Source: Bifidobacterium breve (GTDB taxonomy: Bacteria; Actinomycetota; Acidimicrobiia; Acidimicrobiales; Ilumatobacteraceae). From it: 64,000 bases of DNA. Shown one piece after another: positions 51,957 to 60,983 of the stretch. Position numbers and translations under genes: made by a program. The stretch is taken from positions 1-64,000 of the forward strand of contig CAMDLK010000003.1 in assembly GCA_945901725.1 (NCBI GenBank). The letters run 5' to 3'. Numbering within the stretch: the stretch's first letter is position 1; each line of letters opens with the position of its first letter. The notes below the pieces were generated by a model that was not told where the DNA came from, ran no database searches, and saw only the letters and a list, made by a program, of their open reading frames with translations.

Positions 51957-53295
51957 TTACCGGCAACAAGCACAGCAATGAACGTGCGCGTATAGCGCCA
52001 GCCCAGACGCCTGCTCCATAGGCCAAGTTCTCAAGAATGCGCATCACGAGATAACGGATGGGATAGCCCGGCTTCTTTCGTAGAAGTCCGACAATTGGTG
52101 GCACAAAGGCACTGAATGTCAACATCACCCCGAGGCGTAGTGAGACAACAGACGCCACGAAAAACAGTGGCCACCAAGCTCGCATGATCGCCCGTGCAAG
52201 TAGGCGGGTAGTGCTGACGAGACCCTTCCATGCAAGTTGAGTACGAGTTGCCATAGGAATGGATGTCGACCGCAGGGAAATCATGAAATACACCATTGTT
52301 GGCACTACCAGAATCATTGCGAAATAGATGTAGCCCATTAATACGGTGGTCGCAGTTGTCAATAGCAATGCATTGGCGCGTAACGGAGACGCGGCGCGCG
52401 GGTGGCGCTGATCAAGAAGTGCGGCACTGGTGCCATAGTCATAACGCTGTTTCAGCATTTTTCGTATCGTTGAACGTGGTGAATGGGGGCATTCAATCGA
52501 AGGTACGTAACGGCAGTTAATTCCGTTCTCAATCAATCGCCACACTAAATCGACGTCTTCACCCATTCGGATTGAATCATCAAATCCACCGGCATTGCGT
52601 AGCAATTGCACATTGCAGACAAGAACAGTTGCGGGCAGGTAGGACACACGAGACATGGGCCGAACAAGAGCCGGAGTGGGGCCAAGATCCAGCGGTGAAT
52701 GATGAGACTCGAACTCACTAATGAATGTTTGATTACTAGTGCATGTGATTCGGGGAGCTACGGCTCCGACGTGAGCGTCAATGACATAAGCGGCAAGTAT
52801 TGCAACCTGCTGTGTTGACACCATGACGTCTGTATCAACACATGCCACCACTGTTGTTGTTACGGCTTCAATACCAGTGTTGCGAGAAGCCCCTGGCCCT
52901 TTGTTTGTGTCATGGCGTAAAACACGAGCGCCATCAATGTTTACAGAATGTGGCGAGGCATCATCCACGATGATGATTGTGAGTCCGGCGAGTGATGCAA
53001 CAAGTTTCTTGAGATCCGCGTGTGATTCTGAACTTGTGATGTACGCAGGAATCACCACTGTGATGTCGGTAAGAGCAACGAGGTTATTAGGCACAGGGTG
53101 AACTGCGCCGGTAGCCAACATACGATCCGTTAACTGTGCGTGGTTTTCGGGCAACATTGAATTGGTCTCAATGGCATCCAATATTTTTGACCCTGCATCT
53201 GTAACGCCAAAGTATGTAAGTGGAGAACCGGCTAGTACTCCGGTGCCATTCTTCGAACGAAACCATTGATCATCAGGGATAAGTCTTAATGTCAT
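51928..53295 (-). CDS. mftF: Mycofactocin system glycosyltransferase
   Basis: GT2 domain (VVIPAY, IIVDDASPHS, GASRNTGIEAVTTTVVACVDTDV) in the mft locus, coupled to mftE. Confidence 0.88.
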   Translation of the reverse strand: MTLRLIPDDQWFRSKNGTGVLAGSPLTYFGVTDAGSKILDAIETNSMLPENHAQLTDRMLATGAVHPVPNNLVALTDITVVIPAYITSSESHADLKKLVASLAGLTIIIVDDASPHSVNIDGARVLRHDTNKGPGASRNTGIEAVTTTVVACVDTDVMVSTQQVAILAAYVIDAHVGAVAPRITCTSNQTFISEFESHHSPLDLGPTPALVRPMSRVSYLPATVLVCNVQLLRNAGGFDDSIRMGEDVDLVWRLIENGINCRYVPSIECPHSPRSTIRKMLKQRYDYGTSAALLDQRHPRAASPLRANALLLTTATTVLMGYIYFAMILVVPTMVYFMISLRSTSIPMATRTQLAWKGLVSTTRLLARAIMRAWWPLFFVASVVSLRLGVMLTFSAFVPPIVGLLRKKPGYPIRYLVMRILENLAYGAGVWAGAIRARSLLCLLPVITVRRSVAR

Positions 53296-53984
53296 TGGGA
53301 ATCACTGATCCATTCAGCGGAAAGTGCTGCAAGATGCGATGCGAGGCTTGACGAGTACAACTTCATCACAGCAACGCCATGTTCACTGGTGGCAGTAGTC
53401 GGATCACCGAGAACGCCATTGTCAGACACGCCCGCAACACCACTAGTGCGCATCCGAGCCACAAGGGCAGACGCATCTCCGACAGTTCCTGCTTCGATTC
53501 GTTCAGTGTGAACTTTGTCGGGAGCTACATGAAGCATGACCGAAGTTTCCGTGTGTCCTGCGTGCATATCAGCACCGTCGTATGAGGGGAGAGACCATAT
53601 GGAGTGTGCAATCTTCTCGTGCGTCAGTGCTGAACTGATGTGAGCAAGAGCATCTGCATTCCCACCATGTCCATTCACTATGCAAACGCCCTGTGACCAA
53701 GAAGCTGATCGACAAATAGCCACAACTGATTGTGCCAATGCTTCAGTCCCCGTGCTGAGAGTGCCCGAGAAGCCAGCATGTTCGTCACTTGCTGAAATTG
53801 CAATAGTCGGTGCGACCAAAAATTTGTCTGCCTCAATCGATTCTTCGCCTAATGCGTGTGAAACAACCGAATCAATAATGATTGTGTCGGTATCGAAAGG
53901 AAGGTGCGGCCCATGTTGTTCAAACGAACCAAGCGGCAACAGTAAAATCATTGAGTTCAGCCCTGTAGTCGGCATGCTATTCAT
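53292..53984 (-). CDS. mftE: Mycofactocin peptidase (creatininase family)
   Basis: LLPLGSFEQHGPHLPFDTDTIIIDSV, NGHGGN, AGHTETS. Confidence 0.88.
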   Translation of the reverse strand: MNSMPTTGLNSMILLLPLGSFEQHGPHLPFDTDTIIIDSVVSHALGEESIEADKFLVAPTIAISASDEHAGFSGTLSTGTEALAQSVVAICRSASWSQGVCIVNGHGGNADALAHISSALTHEKIAHSIWSLPSYDGADMHAGHTETSVMLHVAPDKVHTERIEAGTVGDASALVARMRTSGVAGVSDNGVLGDPTTATSEHGVAVMKLYSSSLASHLAALSAEWISDSQ

Positions 53985-54609
53985 CTAGGGGCATTGCTGA
54001 CGGCCCAAAACGGTGACGCAGATATCGAACAATTTCCAAGGTGACGGTGGCACCGATTGCAATTGAGAAGGCCACTAGAAACGCTTTTGTGTGGTTGTCT
54101 TCAAATGAGCGACCGCCAATAAAGCCAAGAAGAGTTCCGTACATGGCCCAGATTGGAGTTGCGATAGCAATCCATTTCATGAACCAACGACGGTCTTGGT
54201 TGGTGATGCCACAACTGAGAGTGAGAAGTGTTCGTCCACCTGGAATAAAACGCCCAGTGATCAGAAGTTCGCCGCCACGCAACTGTATTTGTCTGTGTGC
54301 CCACTTCAGTCGCCGCTGTCCTTTAGCGCTACTTTCATATCTCCTTCGTAATGCACCTGAGAATCGACGTCCGATTTGATAGCTGATGTTGTCGCCGGCA
54401 AATGCGCCAGCAGCGGCTGCGACGATTACCAACGACCAATGAAGTTGATGCAGGCCCGCACTGACTCCGCCAATGATGACCAGTGATTCGCTTGGGACTA
54501 CGGGAACAACGGAATCAAGGAGTGCAATGGAAAAAATCACCACGTAGAACCATGGTGACCCTGAATAATGCTCGAGCCAGTTAAAGAATGAATCGAGAAA
54601 GGAAAGCAC
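53977..54609 (-). CDS. DedA family membrane protein
   Basis: VVPSESLVIIGGVSAG, GAFAGDNISYQIGRRFG-like segment, GRFIPGGRTLLTLSCG. Confidence 0.92.
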   Translation of the reverse strand: MLSFLDSFFNWLEHYSGSPWFYVVIFSIALLDSVVPVVPSESLVIIGGVSAGLHQLHWSLVIVAAAAGAFAGDNISYQIGRRFSGALRRRYESSAKGQRRLKWAHRQIQLRGGELLITGRFIPGGRTLLTLSCGITNQDRRWFMKWIAIATPIWAMYGTLLGFIGGRSFEDNHTKAFLVAFSIAIGATVTLEIVRYLRHRFGPSAMPLDE

Positions 54610-54618
54610 GAATTGAGA

Positions 54619-55209
54619 TTAGACCGTTGAGCCTGTCACTGGGGGCTCGGTGCCAGACAAAAGTCGTTTGATATTTGATGCGTGTCGAATTTCTACCAAG
54701 GCACCAATGCCAACAAGTGCAAAAATTTCCCAGCTTGGAGTTCCACTCACCACAAAAGCCAGGACCAGCATCGGCACAACTGCAATTGACGCAATCGACG
54801 CCTTCTTGGTTGCTTTCGTCACTATCACCCATGTCAGTGCGGCGCCGATAAGGAGAAAGGGATGGAGTGGCAACAAACTTCCCGCTCCGGTTGCAACGCC
54901 CTTGCCGCCTTTGAACTTGCGAGTAATGGGAAATACATGACCGAGCACAGTTGCTGCTGCGCATGCGTAGGCAACGGGACGATCAGAGATCATGGTGGCA
55001 ACCGGAAGTGCACCTTTTAGTGCATCACCAACGAATACAAGGATGCCGTACTTAGTTCCGAGTGCTCGTGCAACGTTGCTCGCGCCGGGATTACCAGAAC
55101 CAAACGTTGTGATGTCGATGCCCCTAGATTTCGCAATCAGAATTGCTATCGGCAGGGTGCCACAGAAATAAGCGATGATGATCGCACCTACTGCGACAAA
55201 AGAATTCAC
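54619..55209 (-). CDS. plsY: Acyl-phosphate:glycerol-3-phosphate acyltransferase
   Basis: YFCGTLPIAILIAKSRGIDITTFGSGNPGASNVARALG, HVFPITRKFKGGKGVATGAG. Confidence 0.95.
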   Translation of the reverse strand: MNSFVAVGAIIIAYFCGTLPIAILIAKSRGIDITTFGSGNPGASNVARALGTKYGILVFVGDALKGALPVATMISDRPVAYACAAATVLGHVFPITRKFKGGKGVATGAGSLLPLHPFLLIGAALTWVIVTKATKKASIASIAVVPMLVLAFVVSGTPSWEIFALVGIGALVEIRHASNIKRLLSGTEPPVTGSTV

Positions 55210-56333
55210 GTAGAAACTTTACTCTTTATGAGAGTTCGTGCTGGCTTTGAATGGTCCATCGACGGACGAGGGACAAGCGAGACGGGAACTGACGGCAAGA
55301 GAACTTCGCCATGCCCTGTTACACATTCGGGGTCTGGGCCATCTAGGGGAAGTCCGGTGAAGAACTTGGCTGCCATGCAGCCACCCTGGCAAGCATCGAA
55401 TGCACCACATGATGCACATGCACCAGCGCCTTGCGGTTCGCGCAATTCAGTGAATAGATCTGATTCGCGCCATACGTGGGTGAACCCGCCGTCTTCAAGA
55501 ACATTGCCCGCTTTGAACGTGTCGTGAATAACAAATGGGCACGCGTACACATCGCCAATTGGGTCAATGAGGCACACAACACGGCCAGCGCCACACAAGT
55601 TCAAACCAGGCAATGACTCACCAAATGCGTTGAGGTGGAAGAACGAATCACCAGTGAGAACGTTCTCGCCGTGCGCGAGCAGCCAGTTATAGATCTGACG
55701 CTGTTGCGCATTTGTGGGGTGAAGTTCGTCCCAAGTGTCTGCGCCTCGCCCTGCTGGACGCAAACGTGTGATGCGCAACTGAGCACCGTACGAATCAGCG
55801 AGAGCTTTGAATTCATCAAGTTGATCAACGTTGTGACGAGTCACGACGACTGAAATTTTGAACTGGCCGAAACCAGCAGCCTTCAAGTTGTCCATCGCAC
55901 GAATCGCTGTGTCGTAAGAACCTTCGCCACGTACAGCGTCGTTGGTAACTGCGTCAGTTCCGTCAAGGCTGATTTGAATATCGAGATAATCCATTGCAGT
56001 GAGGCGCTCTGCATTTTTCTTGTCGATGAACGCACCGTTGGTAGAAAACTTGACGCCAATGTTGTTAGCAATTGAATGTTCAACAATTTCAAAGAAGTCA
56101 CGGCGAATCATTGGTTCGCCACCACCGATGTTGATGTAAAACACTTGCAACGCTGCGAGTTCATCAAGAACGGCTTTCGCTTGTTCAGTTGACAATTCAC
56201 GATCATCGCGTTGTCCGCTGCTTGACAAACAATGAATGCACGCCAAGTTGCACGCATACGTGAGTTCCCATGTGAGACAGATAGGAGCATCAAGCCCCTG
56301 CTTCATTTGTTGGCCGAGGCTATGAGAGGACAC
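55206..56333 (-). CDS. mftC: Mycofactocin radical SAM maturase
   Basis: LTWELTYACNLACIHCLSSSGQRDDREL (CxxxCxxC), NIGGGEPMIRRDFFEI, SPASM-like C-terminal cysteines. Confidence 0.95.
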   Translation of the reverse strand: MSSHSLGQQMKQGLDAPICLTWELTYACNLACIHCLSSSGQRDDRELSTEQAKAVLDELAALQVFYINIGGGEPMIRRDFFEIVEHSIANNIGVKFSTNGAFIDKKNAERLTAMDYLDIQISLDGTDAVTNDAVRGEGSYDTAIRAMDNLKAAGFGQFKISVVVTRHNVDQLDEFKALADSYGAQLRITRLRPAGRGADTWDELHPTNAQQRQIYNWLLAHGENVLTGDSFFHLNAFGESLPGLNLCGAGRVVCLIDPIGDVYACPFVIHDTFKAGNVLEDGGFTHVWRESDLFTELREPQGAGACASCGAFDACQGGCMAAKFFTGLPLDGPDPECVTGHGEVLLPSVPVSLVPRPSMDHSKPARTLIKSKVST

Positions 56334-56589
56334 GAATTATCTCCGATGTAGTGAGTGAAGAAAGAGCTTCAATGAATGAGGGCCACCGAGATTCGGCGAC
56401 GCCTTCAGCAACGAACGTGTCGCGCAAGGATGGATGTTCACCCATTGTCTTGACAACACGAACAATGTCTGGGTGACGAAGAAAAACTAGGCGACGATTG
56501 CCGTAGTGATAGGCGAGCGCACCAAAAGGTTCAGGCCGGATCGCGACTTGAGGGTGCAGTTCGCACGCGGACTCAAGCGTGACTGTCAT
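56320..56589 (-). CDS. mftB: Mycofactocin biosynthesis chaperone
   Basis: Short RRE-type protein (HPQVAIRPEPFGALAYHYGNRRLVFLRHPDIVRVV) between mftA and mftC. Confidence 0.92.
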   Translation of the reverse strand: MTVTLESACELHPQVAIRPEPFGALAYHYGNRRLVFLRHPDIVRVVKTMGEHPSLRDTFVAEGVAESRWPSFIEALSSLTTSEIIRVLS

Positions 56590-56604
56590 GAGGTGGCGAG
56601 CTAG

Positions 56605-56727
56605 TTAGTAGACGCCGCACATGCCATCGATAGAAATCTCCTCGACGAGAAGTTCCTCGACGATGGGGCTTTCCACGCTGGCTGAGGCCTGCTCGGGTAC
56701 TGACTGTGGGGTTGTGTCCTTATCCAT
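56605..56727 (-). CDS. mftA: Mycofactocin precursor peptide
   Basis: MDKDTTPQSVPEQASASVESPIVEELLVEEISIDGMCGVY with diagnostic C-terminal IDGMCGVY. Confidence 0.95.
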   Translation of the reverse strand: MDKDTTPQSVPEQASASVESPIVEELLVEEISIDGMCGVY

Positions 56728-56798
56728 GCCTACGAGAGTACCCGCCCCAGAGCCCACTAGAGAATATGTGGTGCGAATGAGTAATCTCAGAGGAGACC

Positions 56799-56816
56799 CT
56801 GCCAGGCACCTGGCAG
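56799..56816 (+). promoter_or_regulatory. Perfect inverted repeat between mftA and the divergent dehydrogenase genes
   Basis: CTGCCAGG-CA-CCTGGCAG, 8-bp arms, about 18 bp upstream of the dehydrogenase ATG. Confidence 0.5.
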
Positions 56817-56834
56817 CCAAACAAAGGGGCTTCC

Positions 56835-57947
56835 ATGAAGACAACCGCTGCAATTCTGTGGGAAGTAAACGCTCCGTGGAGCGTTGAAGAAATTGAACTC
56901 GATGCGCCGAAAGCCGGCGAAGTCTTGGTCAAGATTGCCGCCTCAGGCATGTGCCACTCAGACGAACACCTCACAACTGGCGACTTGCCGTTCGCATTGC
57001 CCATCATTGGTGGCCATGAAGGCGCCGGAGTTGTTGAAGCTGTTGGTGAAGGAGTCAGCTGGCTTGAAGTTGGAGACCATGTGGTGTTCGGGTTCATCCC
57101 ATCATGTGGCCGTTGCCCAAGCTGTTCAACCGGTCACCAGAACTTGTGCGACCTTGGTGCGCTCATGGGCCTTGGTATGCAAGTAACTGACGGCACATCG
57201 CGCCATCACGCTGGCGGTAAAGACCTCACACTTATGTGCATGCTCGGAACGTTTGCCAAGCACACAGTTGTTAACGAAGCTTCTTGCATCAAAATTGAAA
57301 AAGACGTGCCATTAGAGAAGGCATGTCTTCTCGGTTGTGGTGTTGTTACAGGTTGGGGTTCTGCTGTGTATGCAGCTGACGTTGCTCCTGGCGACACAGT
57401 CGTTGTCGTCGGTGTTGGTGGTATTGGTGCCAACGCAATTCAAGGTGCTCGCCTTGCCGGTGCAAAGCGCATCGTTGCAATCGACCCAGTTGAATTCAAG
57501 CGGGAAAAGGCTATGGAGTTCGGCGCAACACATACTGCGTCTTCAATGGCTGAAGCGTTGCCATTGTTGCAAGACCTCACATGGGGAACGATGGCAAACA
57601 AAGTCATCATGACCATGGGCGTCGGCAACGGACAAATGATTGGCGAAGCCATGGCACTTGCTGCAAAGCGTGGCCGTGTTGTTGTTACCAACATTCACCC
57701 AGCTTTTGAAATGGGCGGCGCAAACATGAGCCTTCTTGACCTCACCTTGATGGAAAAGCAACTTGTTGGTTCATTGTTCGGTTCAGGTAATCCACGCGCA
57801 GACATTCCAAAACTTCTTGGTTTGTATCGCGAAGGTCAACTCGATCTTGACGGTCTTGTCACAAAGACATACAAGCTTGAAGACATCAACGAGGGATACC
57901 AAGACATGCGTGATGGTAAAAACATCCGCGGAGTTTTGATCTACTAA
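56835..57947 (+). CDS. NDMA-dependent/nicotinoprotein-type zinc alcohol dehydrogenase, mycofactocin-associated
   Basis: MDR-ADH motifs GHEGAGVVEAVGEGV, CGRCPSCSTGHQNLCDLG, GVGGIGANAIQGARLAGAKRIVAIDPVEFKREKAMEFGATHT; next to mftABC. Confidence 0.88.
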   Translation: MKTTAAILWEVNAPWSVEEIELDAPKAGEVLVKIAASGMCHSDEHLTTGDLPFALPIIGGHEGAGVVEAVGEGVSWLEVGDHVVFGFIPSCGRCPSCSTGHQNLCDLGALMGLGMQVTDGTSRHHAGGKDLTLMCMLGTFAKHTVVNEASCIKIEKDVPLEKACLLGCGVVTGWGSAVYAADVAPGDTVVVVGVGGIGANAIQGARLAGAKRIVAIDPVEFKREKAMEFGATHTASSMAEALPLLQDLTWGTMANKVIMTMGVGNGQMIGEAMALAAKRGRVVVTNIHPAFEMGGANMSLLDLTLMEKQLVGSLFGSGNPRADIPKLLGLYREGQLDLDGLVTKTYKLEDINEGYQDMRDGKNIRGVLIY

Positions 57948-57995
57948 AAAATAAATGCAACCAGAAATGGTTCACAATTCCAGGGGGAAACAACA

Positions 57996-59147
57996 ATGAA
58001 GTCACGCGCAGCAGTTTTGTACGGGATTGATCAACCATGGGTGGTTGAAGAAATCGAAGTAGATGATCCCAAAGCCAATGAAGTATTGGTGAATTGGAAA
58101 GTGGCCGGCATGTGCCACTCAGACGAGCATTTCGTCACTGGCGACATGGTTCCCCCAAAGGAACTGTTGGCCATGATGGGTGTTGACGACTTCTTTCCAT
58201 TTATTGGTGGCCACGAAGGTGCTGGCGTTGTTGTGAAACTTGGTGCAGGTGTCACGACCTTGCAAGTAGGCGACCATGTGTCAGCCAGTTTTGTTCCATC
58301 GTGTGGCCGTTGTCGGTACTGCTCTACTGGACGTCAGAACTTGTGCAACTTGGGTGCAGGTACTTTGACCGGCGGAATGATCACAGATGGCACACATCGT
58401 CATCACGTGAAAGATGGCCGCCCTGTCAAGCTGATGGCAAAGCTCGGAACGTTTTCTGAGTTCGCCACTGTCGCTGAAGCATCACTTATCAAGGTTGAAA
58501 AAGATTTGCCACTCGATTGTGTTGCACTTGTTTCGTGCGGTGTTGCCACTGGTTGGGGTTCTGCTACAAACCGCGCCGATACACAACCTGGCGACACTGT
58601 CGTTGTTGTTGGTATCGGAGGTATCGGAATCAACGCTGTGCAGGGTGCTCGTATGGCTGGTGCAAAGCGCATCATTGCTATTGACCCTGTTGAGTTCAAG
58701 CGTGAAAAGGCCATGGAGTTCGGTGCAACACACACCTATGCCTCAATGGCTGAAGCAATTCCTCATCTCATGGAATTGTCATGGGGCGAAATGGCTGATC
58801 GCGTCATCATGACCCCTGGCGTTCTTCATGGAGACATGATGGGTGAAGCAATGACCATGGTTGGCAAGGGCGGCACATGTGTTGTCACTGCAATTTCACC
58901 AATGGATGAAACCAGTGCAGACATCAACTTGTTCCAACTTGCAATGTGGAACAAAGAAGTGAAGGGCACCATTTTCGGCAGCCTTAACCCTCGTGCTGAT
59001 ATTCCTAAGTTGCTCGACATGTATCGCGTCGGAGACCTCAAGCTTGATGAACTCATCACAAAGCGTTACACGCTTGATGAAATCAACGAGGGCTACCGGG
59101 CAATGCGCGAGGGCGAAAATATTCGCGGCGTCATAGTCAATGGCTAA
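57996..59147 (+). CDS. NDMA-dependent/nicotinoprotein-type zinc alcohol dehydrogenase (tandem paralog)
   Basis: Paralogous to the preceding gene: GHEGAGVVVKLGAGV, CGRCRYCSTGRQNLCNLG, GIGGIGINAVQGARMAGAKRIIAIDPVEFKREKAMEFGATHT. Confidence 0.88.
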   Translation: MKSRAAVLYGIDQPWVVEEIEVDDPKANEVLVNWKVAGMCHSDEHFVTGDMVPPKELLAMMGVDDFFPFIGGHEGAGVVVKLGAGVTTLQVGDHVSASFVPSCGRCRYCSTGRQNLCNLGAGTLTGGMITDGTHRHHVKDGRPVKLMAKLGTFSEFATVAEASLIKVEKDLPLDCVALVSCGVATGWGSATNRADTQPGDTVVVVGIGGIGINAVQGARMAGAKRIIAIDPVEFKREKAMEFGATHTYASMAEAIPHLMELSWGEMADRVIMTPGVLHGDMMGEAMTMVGKGGTCVVTAISPMDETSADINLFQLAMWNKEVKGTIFGSLNPRADIPKLLDMYRVGDLKLDELITKRYTLDEINEGYRAMREGENIRGVIVNG

Positions 59148-60066
59148 GTCGTCGTTGCGCACGGCGCTTTCAACTCAAGTCGTCGGGCGTACCCGTGAAG
59201 TAGAGCTAGTTCTTGCTGCTCTCGCTGCGGACCGCCACGTTTTGTTGGAAGGTCCACCGGGCACAGGTAAATCAACATTGTTGCGTGCAGTGGCCCAAGG
59301 CCTTGGCATCGGTTTTGAATTCGTTGAAGGTAACGCCGAACTAACGCCAGCGCGCCTTGTAGGTCACTTCGACCCAGCGCGAGTACTGAATGATGGATAC
59401 GACCCAAGCATCTTTGTTGACGGAGCGCTGGTTAGCGCCATGCGTGACGGATCTCTTCTCTACATCGAAGAGATCAACCGTATTCCAGAAGAAACTCTGA
59501 ACGTTCTCATCACGGTCATGAGCGAAGGCGAATTGAATGTTCCGCGCCTTGGTCGTGTCGTAGCCGCTCACGGTTTCCGCATGGTGGCTGCAATGAACCC
59601 TTTTGACGCTGTTGGTACTGCGCGAATTTCCAGCGCGGTCTACGACCGTGTGTGCCGAGTATCTATGTCGTATCAATCTGCTGAAGACGAGATTGCAATT
59701 GTTCGTCGCAATACAGAAGGCTCTGGCGTATCCGATGCATGGCTAGAAAAGGCCGTAACTGTCGTTCGTCGTACGCGTTCACACGCTGACCTGCGTGTTG
59801 GCTCATCCGTACGTGGTGCTGTCGACTTTGCAAAAGTCGCAGTGTCATTAGCTGAACTCCGCGAAGCAAAGATCGAAAACCCAAGTGTTGGTGTTGATTC
59901 TGCGTTGGTTGCATTGTCTGGTCGCGTACGTGTGCGCGAAGGCAGCGTGCGAACCGCTGAAGAAATTGTTACGGAAATCTGGCAAGACGTGTTTGGGCGA
60001 ACCGAAGGGGACGCCAACGGGGGAAAAGTGACGGCCCCGATAGGGGCGGACACGACCTCCCGCTAA
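59140..60066 (+). CDS. MoxR-family AAA+ ATPase
   Basis: Walker A LLEGPPGTGKSTLLRAVAQ, Walker B LLYIEEINRIPEETLNVLITVMSEGE; start overlaps the dehydrogenase stop (ATGGCTAA). Confidence 0.92.
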   Translation: MAKSSLRTALSTQVVGRTREVELVLAALAADRHVLLEGPPGTGKSTLLRAVAQGLGIGFEFVEGNAELTPARLVGHFDPARVLNDGYDPSIFVDGALVSAMRDGSLLYIEEINRIPEETLNVLITVMSEGELNVPRLGRVVAAHGFRMVAAMNPFDAVGTARISSAVYDRVCRVSMSYQSAEDEIAIVRRNTEGSGVSDAWLEKAVTVVRRTRSHADLRVGSSVRGAVDFAKVAVSLAELREAKIENPSVGVDSALVALSGRVRVREGSVRTAEEIVTEIWQDVFGRTEGDANGGKVTAPIGADTTSR

Positions 60067-60134
60067 CGAAAGAGGGCGACGAAGCAGATCAAGCCGTCGC
60101 TGAAGCCGGGAAGCGCACCACGTCTCGACGTGAT

Positions 60135-60983
60135 TTGTCGCGTCACGAAAATTTCGAAAACATCTCGCCAGAAGTTGGCGAACTAGATGAAGTTGCTGTT
60201 GATGAAGCAATGCAGAACAGCCCCGATGAAATGTTGGGCATGCTTGCTGACCTAACTGGTGCAACAGATCCTGCCTTGCGCGCGTTAGCGCAACGACTTG
60301 CGGGTCGTCTGATGCTTGATATTGGTAACCGAGGCCGCACACGCCCACAAGGCGTTGGAAAGATGGAAGAACAGGCGTATCGACCTGATGCAGGTGATAT
60401 CGATATCGATGCAAGCCTTGATGCCATCAGTGAAGCACGCAACGGAATCGCGCTTGATCCTGAACGTCTACGCATTCGTGGGTGGCGTAAGCCGGGGACT
60501 GCCTTTTGTCTACTTCTTGACCGCAGCGGATCAATGGGCGGAAAGCCGCTTGCAACATCTGCTGTCGCGACTGGAGCTATTGCGAGTCGGTGCCCAGAGG
60601 ATTACAGCGTTATTGCATTCGGAAAAGATGTAGTGGTTGCAAAATCACAAGATGTGCCCAAATCAAGCGAGCGAGTCATTAACGACGTGTTGACCCTGCG
60701 AGGTCACGGCACAACAGACTTGGCTGGTGCACTACTCGCTGGGCAACAACAACTATCTCGTTCGCGTGCGGGACGCCGTGTTGCAATACTTCTCTCAGAT
60801 TGTCGTGCCACTGTAGACGGCGATGCAGAAGCGGCAGCCATGAGTATGGATGAAGTAATCGTGATTGCGCCAGCAGAAGATCATGACGAAGCACAGGCGT
60901 TTGCGGACAGGATTGGTGCTCGCATTGCATTGGTAAGTGGGCCGAGTGAGATTCCAGAAGTACTCGCTCGAGTACTTGAATAA
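60135..60983 (+). CDS. von Willebrand factor A (VWA) domain protein
   Basis: MIDAS motif LLLDRSGSMGG plus GTTDLAGALLAG; true start uncertain, frame open upstream into the moxR end. Confidence 0.85.
   Translation: MSRHENFENISPEVGELDEVAVDEAMQNSPDEMLGMLADLTGATDPALRALAQRLAGRLMLDIGNRGRTRPQGVGKMEEQAYRPDAGDIDIDASLDAISEARNGIALDPERLRIRGWRKPGTAFCLLLDRSGSMGGKPLATSAVATGAIASRCPEDYSVIAFGKDVVVAKSQDVPKSSERVINDVLTLRGHGTTDLAGALLAGQQQLSRSRAGRRVAILLSDCRATVDGDAEAAAMSMDEVIVIAPAEDHDEAQAFADRIGARIALVSGPSEIPEVLARVLE

Noticed and set aside
59140-60983. MoxR-VWA pair as an anti-phage ternary system
   Set aside because: No third (vMAP-like) component or other defence genes; overlap with a dehydrogenase suggests a metabolic context
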